DNA of 64,000 nt from Bernardetia sp. MNP-M8 (GTDB taxonomy: Bacteria > Bacteroidota > Bacteroidia > Cytophagales > Bernardetiaceae): assembly GCF_037126285.1 (NCBI RefSeq), contig NZ_CP147012.1, positions 3,308,676 through 3,372,675 on the forward strand, in the 5' to 3' direction. The notes beneath the pieces are model-generated. The model made no database searches and was not told the DNA's origin. It saw nothing but the letters and a program-made list of their open reading frames with translations. Position numbers and translations under genes: made by a program. Shown here piece by piece: positions 14,816-23,077 of this stretch (positions within the stretch are counted from its first letter, which is position 1; every line of letters starts with the position of its first letter).

Positions 14816-17800
14816 ATGGATTATTTTTTCTTACGTAGCCCTTTATCTCCTCTTTTTTCAGAAAACCCAGCAGATGAGTTGGCTATTTTTTTATCTTCTC
14901 CTGACTTTCAAGATACAGTTCAGCAATATGAAGAAGGAAAACTAAAAGACAAAAAAGTAGAAAAGTTTTTACTTTCTAAAGCAAAATATGACTTGCGTTC
15001 TCGTTTTAGATGTACTCCTTTTGGAACTTTTGCAGGGATTTTAGCAGGCAAGCTTTCTTCAAATAATCAAGGTTTCGTTCACCAAGGAATAAAAAAATAT
15101 CATTTGTCTTTAGATATGTCTGTTTTGGGAGCATGGATAGATAAACTGCATCAGATAACGGAATTTTTAGAAGTCCTTACTTTTTACCCAAACAATACAC
15201 TTTATCAGTTTGGAGAAGATAAACGCTATATAGAATCTTATTTTGAAGGAGAAAAAGCTAGAAAGTATGCCATTTCAAATATAGAATGGAATGAGTATTT
15301 GGAGAAAATTATAGCATTTGCAAAAGAAGGTAAAAAAATAACAGAAATAGCAGAACAGTTAGTAGACGAAGATATTTCCTTAGAAGAAGCAAAAGAATTT
15401 ATCTTAGAAATTATAGAAGCTCAAATTCTTGTTTCAGATATAGCTTTAAAAATTACTGGTGAACCTTTTGAAGATATTTTGAGAAGCAAGTTAGGGTTTT
15501 ATTTAGAAAATAATCCTCAATTAGAAAATATAGAAAAATATAGTTTCATAAAAGAATCATTTCATCTTCTGTCAGAACTAAAAGAATATTATCAGAAAAA
15601 CCATCCCAAAAGTGCTGAGCTATTTGATTTTTCAGAAAAAATCAAAAGTCTTGAAATTCCTTTCAAATTAAGTTCTTTATTTCAGATGGATACTGTTTTG
15701 AAGTTTGAAAATCCATCTCTTCATCATTCTATTAAAGAAGAAGTAGAAAAAGCAATTGATTTGCTAAAATATATTTATTCTTATCAAGAAATTTCTACAC
15801 TAACCTCTTTTAAAGAAGCATTTTCTACTCGTTATGAATCAGCAGAAGTTCCTTTAATGCAAGTACTTGACCCAGAAATTGGTTTAGGTTTTCCCTTAAG
15901 AAGTCAAGCAAATAATGATAATGCACCTTTATTGAAAGGAATGCCATTAAATGGAGGTAGAAATAGCCAAAACCCTTCTCTTCAACAAACAAGATGGACA
16001 CAGTTTTTACAGAAAAAATTTATAGAAGCTCTTCAAAATAAGTCTTCTGTAATTGAGCTTACTAATAAAGAATTAAAAGATGAAATAGGCTATATTCCTG
16101 AAAAGTATAGAAAATCCAAAAAGAATAAAAATGATACTACCAAAAGTAAAGAAGATAATAATATACCCTTCTCATACTCTTCTATGATTACTGTTTTAGC
16201 TTCCTCCTCTGAGGCAATTGAGGAAGAAAATTATAAAATAATTCATAAGGGAACAAATGGTTCTTCTGCTGTTACTCTACTAGGGCGTTTTTGTCATGCA
16301 GACGCTCAAACAAATGAGTATGTATTGGATTGTATCCAACAAGAAGAAGAATTATCAGACAAGATTTTTGCCGAAATTGTACATCTTCCAGAAGCTAGAG
16401 TAGGAAATGTTATCGCTCGTCCACAACTAAGAAAATATGAAATTCCGATTGGGGTAAGAACAGCCGAAAATGCAAATTCTGTTACCTTAGATGATATTAG
16501 AGTTTCGGTAAGTGAGGGAAAAATAAAATTGCGTTCTCTCAAATATGATAAAGAAATTATTCCTAGAATGAGTAATGCTCATAATTATAGCATGACAGAA
16601 ATTCCAGCGTATCATTTTTTATCTACATTACAAAACCAAAATGTCATAAGTGGACTTCAATTTAGTTGGCAACACTTAAATAATGAACCGTATTTGCCTA
16701 GAGTAGAATATGAGAAAGTTATTTTGAGTCCTCAAAAATGGGTTGTTTCTCTCAAAGAAACTAAAATAGATAAAAAAATAAATACAGAACAGGCTTTAGA
16801 AAAGTTGAGAAATTACTTCCAAGATAGAGATATTCCTAAACGTCTTACATTTGGACAAGGAGATAATATTTTACCTTTATTTACTGATGATGATATTAAT
16901 CTAACTCTATTTTGGCAAGAATTAAAAAAGATGCAACGTATATCTGTTCAGGAAATGCTTTATAATGAAGATAATTTATTTATTAAAGATGAAGAAGGAA
17001 ATGGTTACACCAATGAATTTATTATTCCTCATTTATCTCCTTTGGTAAAATCTGAACAAGAAAGTCAAAGTAATACTGCTACAAATTTAGATTCTACGTT
17101 ACAAAGGGAATATACTATCGGTTCTGAATGGATTTATTTCAAAATTTACTGTGGTGTCAGTATAGCTGATGAATTATTAATACAAAAATTATTTCCTTTA
17201 GCCTCGCAGCTATTACAAGATAATACAATTACAGAATGGTTTTTTATTCGTTATGCTGATCCAGACCACCATTTGCGTATTCGTTTTAAAGGAACAAATG
17301 ATTTTTATAAAACTGTTATTGAAAAGCTACACGAAAATCTCAATGAACTTGTAGACAATAAATCTGTGTGGAAAATTCAAATAGATACTTATCAAAGAGA
17401 AATAGAGAGATATGGTTCGAAGAATATGGCAAACAGTGAATTGCTGTTTCATAAAGAAAGTCAGCTAATTTGCTCTATTTTACAGAATATAAATGAAGAT
17501 GATGACTTGCGTTGGAAATTGGCATTTTTGGGAGTAGACAATTTACTTACCAATTTTGATTTAGAAATAGGACAGAAAAAACACTTGATGGAAATATTAT
17601 CAGAAAGTTTTCATAAAGAATTTGGCTTAGAAAACATCAATGACACTAAGATTCTTTCTAAAAGTTACAGAGAAAAACGCCAAACTATTGAAGAAATTAT
17701 AGAAAACCCTGCTATCTATTCAGAATACAAAGAATTACTGACTCATTATTCTTTATCTATAAAAGAAAATGTAGATAAGGTACTTCAACTCGCTAAAAAT

Positions 17801-17971
17801 AATGAACTAGAAATGAGTTTACCTAATTTGGTAGCCAGTTATATACACATGTTTTTGAACAGATATTTTAGAGCCAATCAAAGAAAACACGAATGTATAA
17901 TCTATTATATGTTATTTCAACATTATCGTTCTGCTGAAGCAAAAAATAAAGCTAGTGTTTTAGCTGATTAA
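14816..17971 (+). CDS. LanB-type lanthipeptide dehydratase, full length
   Basis: 1051 residues, normal for class I LanB. The N-terminal glutamylation domain starts with FFLRSPLSPLF and has the hallmark RCTPFGTFAG at residues 65-74; the C-terminal elimination (SpaB_C, thiopeptide-type) domain spans about 775-1045, with GSEWIYFKIYCG, WFFIRYADPDHHLRIRF and RYGSKNMANSELLFHKES. The enzyme would use glutamyl-tRNA to glutamylate Ser/Thr in the precursor cores and then eliminate glutamate to give dehydro residues for LanC. The linker near residues 435-460 is rich in K, N and D. It is the last gene of the locus; the next gene (MlaF-like ATPase) is 164 bp away. No LanT, LanP or immunity gene is recognisable here. 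Confidence 0.92.
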   Translation: MDYFFLRSPLSPLFSENPADELAIFLSSPDFQDTVQQYEEGKLKDKKVEKFLLSKAKYDLRSRFRCTPFGTFAGILAGKLSSNNQGFVHQGIKKYHLSLDMSVLGAWIDKLHQITEFLEVLTFYPNNTLYQFGEDKRYIESYFEGEKARKYAISNIEWNEYLEKIIAFAKEGKKITEIAEQLVDEDISLEEAKEFILEIIEAQILVSDIALKITGEPFEDILRSKLGFYLENNPQLENIEKYSFIKESFHLLSELKEYYQKNHPKSAELFDFSEKIKSLEIPFKLSSLFQMDTVLKFENPSLHHSIKEEVEKAIDLLKYIYSYQEISTLTSFKEAFSTRYESAEVPLMQVLDPEIGLGFPLRSQANNDNAPLLKGMPLNGGRNSQNPSLQQTRWTQFLQKKFIEALQNKSSVIELTNKELKDEIGYIPEKYRKSKKNKNDTTKSKEDNNIPFSYSSMITVLASSSEAIEEENYKIIHKGTNGSSAVTLLGRFCHADAQTNEYVLDCIQQEEELSDKIFAEIVHLPEARVGNVIARPQLRKYEIPIGVRTAENANSVTLDDIRVSVSEGKIKLRSLKYDKEIIPRMSNAHNYSMTEIPAYHFLSTLQNQNVISGLQFSWQHLNNEPYLPRVEYEKVILSPQKWVVSLKETKIDKKINTEQALEKLRNYFQDRDIPKRLTFGQGDNILPLFTDDDINLTLFWQELKKMQRISVQEMLYNEDNLFIKDEEGNGYTNEFIIPHLSPLVKSEQESQSNTATNLDSTLQREYTIGSEWIYFKIYCGVSIADELLIQKLFPLASQLLQDNTITEWFFIRYADPDHHLRIRFKGTNDFYKTVIEKLHENLNELVDNKSVWKIQIDTYQREIERYGSKNMANSELLFHKESQLICSILQNINEDDDLRWKLAFLGVDNLLTNFDLEIGQKKHLMEILSESFHKEFGLENINDTKILSKSYREKRQTIEEIIENPAIYSEYKELLTHYSLSIKENVDKVLQLAKNNELEMSLPNLVASYIHMFLNRYFRANQRKHECIIYYMLFQHYRSAEAKNKASVLAD

Positions 17972-18135
17972 AAGTAGATTGAGATGAATAAAGAAATAAA
18001 AATTGGTTTAGTTTTGTATAGAATTAAACAAATCTAATTCATTGGCTGTTTTCCGATTAGTTTGTTATCTAGTAAGATTCTAAAATAAATAGGTTTAAAA
18101 AACACCAATTCATCTTCATTTAATCAATATAAACA

Positions 18136-18909
18136 GTGATTACAGTAAAAAACATAAAAAAAGCCTTTAACGGAAAAGAAATTTTGAAAGGAATTAGTGC
18201 TGAATTCAAACAAGGCGTTACTAACTTAATAATTGGCTCAAGTGGAACAGGAAAAAGTGTACTCTTAAAGTGTACAGTAGGACTAATAAAACCAGATGAA
18301 GGTTCAATTTTTTATGACGGAAAAAATTTATATGAATCTGACCGAGAAGAGCAAAGAGCTATACGAGAACAAATAGGAATGCTTTTTCAAGGCAGTGCCC
18401 TTTTTGATTCCATGACAGTAGAACAAAATGTGCGCTTTCCTTTAGATATGCGTAGTAAAGGAATGAGTGATGCTGACAAATTAGAACGTGTAAATTTCTG
18501 TCTGAAAAGAGTTGGCTTAGAAGGCTCAAACGATAAAAAACCTGCTGAAATTAGTGGAGGAATGATGAAGCGTGTAGGAATTGCACGAGCAATTGTTATG
18601 AATCCAAAATACCTTTTTTGTGACGAACCTAACTCAGGACTAGATCCACAAACTTCTATCATGATTGATAATTTGATTTTAGAAATCACAGAAGAATATA
18701 ATATGACAACCATTGTAGTAACTCACGATATGAATTCAGTTATGGAAATTGGTAAAAACATTGTCTTTTTGAGTGAAGGGCATAAAGAATGGGAAGGAAC
18801 AAAAGAACAAATTGTACACTCAGATGTAAAATCTTTAAATGATTTTGTATTCTCAAACTCGTTAATGGTAGCCTACAAAAAAAGTGAAGAAGAGAGAGCA
18901 AATCGATAA
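18136..18909 (+). CDS. ABC transporter ATPase, MlaF-like
   Basis: 257 residues from a GTG start. Walker A GSSGTGKS at residues 34-41, signature ISGGMMKRV at 139-147, Walker B YLFCDEP at 159-165. The ISGGMMKRVGIARA form and the SGLDP..S motif are typical of MlaF/Ttg2A ATPases, which power retrograde phospholipid transport between outer and inner membrane with MlaE and an MCE protein MlaD. No MlaE or MlaD gene is adjacent, so partners must be elsewhere. Lying after lanB it could be mistaken for a lanthipeptide exporter, but it has no membrane domain and no C39 peptidase. Confident for ABC ATPase, moderate for the Mla assignment. Confidence 0.8.
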   Translation: MITVKNIKKAFNGKEILKGISAEFKQGVTNLIIGSSGTGKSVLLKCTVGLIKPDEGSIFYDGKNLYESDREEQRAIREQIGMLFQGSALFDSMTVEQNVRFPLDMRSKGMSDADKLERVNFCLKRVGLEGSNDKKPAEISGGMMKRVGIARAIVMNPKYLFCDEPNSGLDPQTSIMIDNLILEITEEYNMTTIVVTHDMNSVMEIGKNIVFLSEGHKEWEGTKEQIVHSDVKSLNDFVFSNSLMVAYKKSEEERANR

Positions 18910-19107
18910 AAATAGAAACTCTAAAAAATGACTTGATAAGAGTAAAATCTGCCTCTAAAATAATAAACTACTTTAAAATTAGTTTTCTTAGTAACTTTTC
19001 AAAACTTTTAGCTCAAATTTTGTATTTTAGAAGATAGAAAGCCATAGTTAGTATAAAACGTAATAGTTGGACTAAAAAAAACTTTTATAATTTAAAGTAA
19101 TAGAAAT

Positions 19108-19695
19108 ATGTTAATGAAAATCTTACTCATTTGGGCAGTAATTACTGGAGCAACTTACCTTGTAAGTGCCATTGCTTCAGAAGTAAAGCAGTGGGCGACT
19201 CGTCGTGCATTGCGTCATGTGAGTCCAAAGGAAATTGCTCAGCTCATCAAAGAAAATGAGGGGAAAATTACAGCACAAGAATTACATCAACGTACTGCAA
19301 TTCCTTATTGGGTGGCACAGCTCGTCCTGACAGAACTCACAGAACAAAAACTTTTAGAAGAAAAGTACGAAAAAAACAGGTTTGGAAGACGTGTCAAACA
19401 ATTTGCACTTTCCGTATTTCCTACCGAACAAAATCTACGTTTTCAGTTACAAGGATTGAGTTCTACAACACAATTAAAAGCAAATGATCCTTTGTCAGAT
19501 GCTGATGTGATTCGTCATGCTGTAGATGCAAAGGGAGATATTACAGCTACACGCCTTTGTTTGAAAGCAAGTGTAACCATAGAAGAAGCTGCAAAAAAAC
19601 TTGATCAGTTGCACACAAAAGGTGTTTTTGATATACAAACAAGTGATGAAGGAGGATTTTTTTATAGCCTTAATGATAAAAGTTTATTAAGTTAA
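19108..19695 (+). CDS. Membrane-anchored protein with tandem winged-helix-like domains
   Basis: 195 residues. One N-terminal membrane helix (LLIWAVITGATYLVSAIA) is followed by two regions with helix-turn-helix character: about 38-90 (SPKEIAQLIKENEGKITAQEL, WVAQLVLTELTEQKLLEEKY) and about 130-190 (DADVIRHAVDAKGDITATRL, TIEEAAKKLDQLHTKGVFDI), each ending in the beta-wing typical of winged helices. No family recognised. It might be a membrane-tethered regulator or a protein-interaction module. It stands alone between intergenic gaps of about 200 bp. Confidence 0.6.
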   Translation: MLMKILLIWAVITGATYLVSAIASEVKQWATRRALRHVSPKEIAQLIKENEGKITAQELHQRTAIPYWVAQLVLTELTEQKLLEEKYEKNRFGRRVKQFALSVFPTEQNLRFQLQGLSSTTQLKANDPLSDADVIRHAVDAKGDITATRLCLKASVTIEEAAKKLDQLHTKGVFDIQTSDEGGFFYSLNDKSLLS

Positions 19696-19721
19696 ATTAG
19701 TAGAAGAAAACCAAAATAAAC

Positions 19722-19770
19722 AATCAAATAGATTGATTTTGATTATTTGATTTTAATTATTTTTTTTCTA
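19722..19770 (+). terminator. Weak terminator
   Basis: AATCAAATA (19722-19730) pairs with TATTTGATT (19744-19752), followed after a few bases by a long T-run. AT-only stem, so low stability. Confidence 0.4.
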
Positions 19771-19932
19771 AATTTAGAATTGTATTTTACAAAACAATTT
19801 TGTGTTATGTTCTATTACATAATTATTTTTTGTAAATTGGTTCTATCAACTAGTTAATTAGATTATTTCTTATAACTTGTTTCTATGAAATACTAGACAT
19901 TTTATCACACTTGCTAACTTATCATAAAGTAC

Positions 19933-20316
19933 ATGAATCCACCTATTTTTTATATAGAAGGAAAAAAATATATTCCAGAAGTTCGTTTTGATTCTACAAA
20001 GGGACTTTTAGAGTTTTCGGGGCAATGTTATCACGAATATACAGAAGAATTTTTTGCTCCTATTTATAAATGGGCGAGTGAGTATTTAGAAGAACCTGCT
20101 CGTACGATTACACTAGAGTTCAAGATGAATTATTATAATACAGTTTGTTCTCGTTGTTTTTTAGAGTTTTTAGAGATGTTTGAAGACTATGCACTCAATC
20201 AAGGTGGACAAGTTACAGTAAACTGGTATTATAAATCAAATGACTATGATATGATGGAAAGTGGAGAAGATTATCAAGATGATTTAGAGCTAGATATCAA
20301 TCTTATTTCCCATTAA
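19933..20316 (+). CDS. SiaC-like protein (DUF1987)
   Basis: 127 residues, the full length of DUF1987. Family features: YIEGKKYIPEVRFDSTKGLLEFSG at the N-terminus, the YHEYTEEFFAPIYKWASEYLE helix, and VNWYYKSNDYDMMESGEDYQDD near the end. In Pseudomonas aeruginosa SiaC is phosphorylated on a threonine by SiaB, dephosphorylated by SiaA, and in its unphosphorylated form binds and activates the diguanylate cyclase SiaD. The equivalent threonine here is probably T70 in MNYYNTVCS. No SiaA/B/D gene is adjacent, so the partners, and whether c-di-GMP is involved, are unknown. 47 bp upstream of the next small gene. Confidence 0.8.
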   Translation: MNPPIFYIEGKKYIPEVRFDSTKGLLEFSGQCYHEYTEEFFAPIYKWASEYLEEPARTITLEFKMNYYNTVCSRCFLEFLEMFEDYALNQGGQVTVNWYYKSNDYDMMESGEDYQDDLELDINLISH

Positions 20317-20363
20317 TTTAGTATATATATTTTTTAATCTTTATTTTTTTAATTTATTATTTT

Positions 20364-20579
20364 ATGAAAAAATCCGTCGGAATTATAGTATTAGTTATTG
20401 GTATTTTACTTGCAGCTTTTGGTTTTTATCAAAGTGAAGCCTCTTCAAAAACACTCTTAAAAATTGCAAATACAGAAATCAAGACTGAAAAAAATGCGCC
20501 AAGTACAAATCCTCTTATTATTGGAGGTGCAGTTGTAGGTCTTATTGGGGTTGTAGTAATTATTGTTGCTAAAAAGTAA
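20364..20579 (+). CDS. Small two-helix membrane protein
   Basis: 71 residues: a first hydrophobic helix (VGIIVLVIGILLAAFGFY, 4-21), a hydrophilic loop of about 27 residues, and a second helix (PLIIGGAVVGLIGVVVIIVA, 49-68) followed by KK. Function unknown. It may share a transcript with the SiaC-like gene 47 bp upstream, and is followed by a strong terminator. Confidence 0.65.
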   Translation: MKKSVGIIVLVIGILLAAFGFYQSEASSKTLLKIANTEIKTEKNAPSTNPLIIGGAVVGLIGVVVIIVAKK

Positions 20580-20601
20580 TTTTTATACATTCACATTTCA
20601 G

Positions 20602-20637
20602 AGTCTGATTTTTTATAGAAAAAATCAGACTTTTTTT
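20602..20637 (+). terminator. Strong terminator
   Basis: 13-bp perfect stem AGTCTGATTTTTT / AAAAAATCAGACT, four-base loop, then seven T. Ends the SiaC-like/small membrane protein unit. Confidence 0.9.
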
Positions 20638-20822
20638 ATTTAATTTATAGTATTTTTTTATAAAATGCTATAATTATTCTAATCCTATTTATGATTTTTA
20701 TAGTTAAAATTTATATAATTGAGAGTGAATAGGTGTAATTTTTGTAAATTTACGGATATAGATAGTATCAAAGCTTCTTTTAGAAAAATAAAGTAAAAAA
20801 TAAAGCATATATAAAAAACACT

Positions 20823-21746
20823 ATGAAGTTCAACATAACTTATATTATTTTTGTGGGAATATTTCTGTCTATATTCTCTCAAATTTCATTTGCCCAAACC
20901 GATTCTCTTTCCGAAAATCTTCCAAATCAATTAACAACAGATACAAAACCTATTATTTTACTCAATGGAGATAAAAAAAATAGAGACGTAGCCACTCAAT
21001 CAACTTCAGATGGTGAGGCCATGCTATTTTTAGATTTGAAAAAAAATGGTTCTACTTCTAAAAAAAGAAACAAGAAAAATAAAGAGCCAAAAGGCTATTA
21101 CTACGGATTAGAAACAAAACGTATTTTTAGAAAGTATGAACAAGGACGCAAGACTATTGTAGAAACATTTTATTATCTTAAAGATTTTAGAAACCCTGAT
21201 CCTTTGGTAGATATTTATTATGTCTTTGATATAAAATCTGAAAAAATAAAAACACTTCCTCGTATAAATGCTGAAAATCATCTCGTTTTACACGGTCCTT
21301 ATGAGCGAAAAGAAAATGGAAAAATGGTCGAAAGTGGAATTTATTATGCAGGTACAAAACACGGACGTTGGGAAAACTATCATTCTAGTGGTGTCCTGAC
21401 AAATAAAGAGATTTATTATAAAGGTTTTCCAAAAAATACAAAGTTTGTCTATTATGACAAGCAGAAAACAAAAATAAAAGAAATAATTCCGATGGAAAGT
21501 AATTACATTGACGGACACTATATTGCTTTTTATGAAAGTGGAGCAATTAAAGAAGAGGGTAATTATCAATATGGAAGACGTGTGAAACGTTGGATGAGTT
21601 ATTATGATGGAAAAGCAAAGAATGCAAAAGGACAACGTCATATAGAAACGCAATATACAGAAGACCCTTTTGATAAAACTACAAAACCTTATACACTTAG
21701 AGAGTGGGACGAAAAAGGAAAATACATACAAGACAATAGAAATTAA
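20823..21746 (+). CDS. Secreted MORN-repeat (YwqK-like) protein
   Basis: 307 residues with a signal peptide (cleavage after SFAQ, about residue 25), a lysine-rich low-complexity stretch (SKKRNKKNKEPKGYYYG), and MORN-type repeats from about 155 on: ESGIYYAGTKHGRWENYHSSG, YIDGHYIAFYESGAIKEEG, YQYGRRVKRWMSYYDG. MORN_2 repeats of this sort occur in Bacteroidota periplasmic and surface proteins without a general function. The stop codon overlaps the next start by one base (TAATG), implying translational coupling with the porin-like gene. Confidence 0.75.
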   Translation: MKFNITYIIFVGIFLSIFSQISFAQTDSLSENLPNQLTTDTKPIILLNGDKKNRDVATQSTSDGEAMLFLDLKKNGSTSKKRNKKNKEPKGYYYGLETKRIFRKYEQGRKTIVETFYYLKDFRNPDPLVDIYYVFDIKSEKIKTLPRINAENHLVLHGPYERKENGKMVESGIYYAGTKHGRWENYHSSGVLTNKEIYYKGFPKNTKFVYYDKQKTKIKEIIPMESNYIDGHYIAFYESGAIKEEGNYQYGRRVKRWMSYYDGKAKNAKGQRHIETQYTEDPFDKTTKPYTLREWDEKGKYIQDNRN

Positions 21747-22972
21747 TGAAAATCATCTATTCTAAACTATTCTTTAGTAGTTTATTGCTATCAATTTTAT
21801 TTCCTTTTTTTGGTTTTGCACAATTAGATAACAGTTCTTTTTACCCTAAAAAAGAACTGTATTCTTTTTCAGATTCTGCTTCAAAAGTAAATAAAAACTC
21901 AAATCAAAGACAGCTAAATCTTGAAATAGATTATTTTGGTTTTTTTCGTAATAGAGAGTTTTTTGAAACTATTGCAGACGGCTATACACTTTTTGGCTCA
22001 CACTTTTTGAGTAAATTATCTTATTCTGCTGATACAACCCTCAAAATTTCGGGAGGTATATTTTTACGAAAAGATTTTGGAAGTGCAGCTAATAATAGCC
22101 GTTTTAATCAAATACAACCTTATTTTCAGTTCTTATATAAAAAAAATAAACATCAATTTGTTTTTGGAAACTTAGAAGGAAATCTACAACATAATTTAAT
22201 AGAGCCATTATTCAATTTTGAGAATATAATAAACAGAAGACTTGAAAATGGAGTGCAATATAAATATGTATCCAAAAATACGTTGTTAGCTACATGGATA
22301 GATTGGGTAACAATGATTTATCCTTACTCAGATTTTGATGAAGAATTACATTTTGGATTGAATATAGAACGAAATATAATTACTTCTAAAAATAAAAAAA
22401 AGTGGAAAAGTACAATTCCAATTCAGCTTACAGCTATTCATAAAGGAGGACAAATCAATACAACAGATAATCCTTTGGTAACTATTTTTAATGCTGCAAT
22501 TGGCAACAAAACAACTTATTATTTTCAAGATAGTAATGGAAACAATAGTTCTTATTTGAAATATATAAGAACCCATCTTTATAGTGTATTTTTTATAGAT
22601 AACTCCTCTGTTCCTAATTTTGCTTTTAAAAATGGGATGGGTATGTATGCTAATTTAGAGTTGGCTACACAAAAACATCAACTTATGTTGTCTTACTGGC
22701 GAGGACAGGATTTTACATCTCCCTTAGGTGGAGATATTTATAGCTCTGTAAGTCGGATTTATGCGCCAAATACAGAAAATGAACCCTTGAGAAATTTGTT
22801 AATTTTACGTGTTCTGACAAACTTTTCTCTTCCAAATATTGCAAAAGATGATGCAAAGATAGTTTTTCGTGCCACTCCATTTTATAATTTAGGGACGAAT
22901 GAACTGAATTTTAGCACAGGTTTATATGCTATCTTTAACACTAATTTTTTATTGAAGAGCTTTAAGAAATAG
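21746..22972 (+). CDS. Putative outer-membrane beta-barrel protein
   Basis: 408 residues with a signal peptide ending near FGFAQ. The rest is rich in aromatic residues and alternates in a barrel-like way (ISGGIFLRKDF, IQPYFQFLYKKNKHQFVFGNLEG, LATWIDWVTMIYPYSDF, HQLMLSYWRGQDF, LNFSTGLYAIFNTNFLL). No family recognised. Coupled to the MORN protein upstream by a one-base overlap, so the two probably work together at the outer membrane. Confidence 0.7.
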   Translation: MKIIYSKLFFSSLLLSILFPFFGFAQLDNSSFYPKKELYSFSDSASKVNKNSNQRQLNLEIDYFGFFRNREFFETIADGYTLFGSHFLSKLSYSADTTLKISGGIFLRKDFGSAANNSRFNQIQPYFQFLYKKNKHQFVFGNLEGNLQHNLIEPLFNFENIINRRLENGVQYKYVSKNTLLATWIDWVTMIYPYSDFDEELHFGLNIERNIITSKNKKKWKSTIPIQLTAIHKGGQINTTDNPLVTIFNAAIGNKTTYYFQDSNGNNSSYLKYIRTHLYSVFFIDNSSVPNFAFKNGMGMYANLELATQKHQLMLSYWRGQDFTSPLGGDIYSSVSRIYAPNTENEPLRNLLILRVLTNFSLPNIAKDDAKIVFRATPFYNLGTNELNFSTGLYAIFNTNFLLKSFKK

Positions 22973-23077
22973 AGATATTTATTTTTTTAGAAAAAGGATT
23001 TATTAACCTTCAAATATTTTTATACCTTTAAAATTTAAAATCGTATTTGTCATTTTATCATCAAGAAAACCAAACAC

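Noticed and set aside
18136-18909. The ABC ATPase as lanthipeptide exporter
   Set aside because: It has no membrane or C39 peptidase domain and its motifs are those of the MlaF group; proximity to lanB is the only link.
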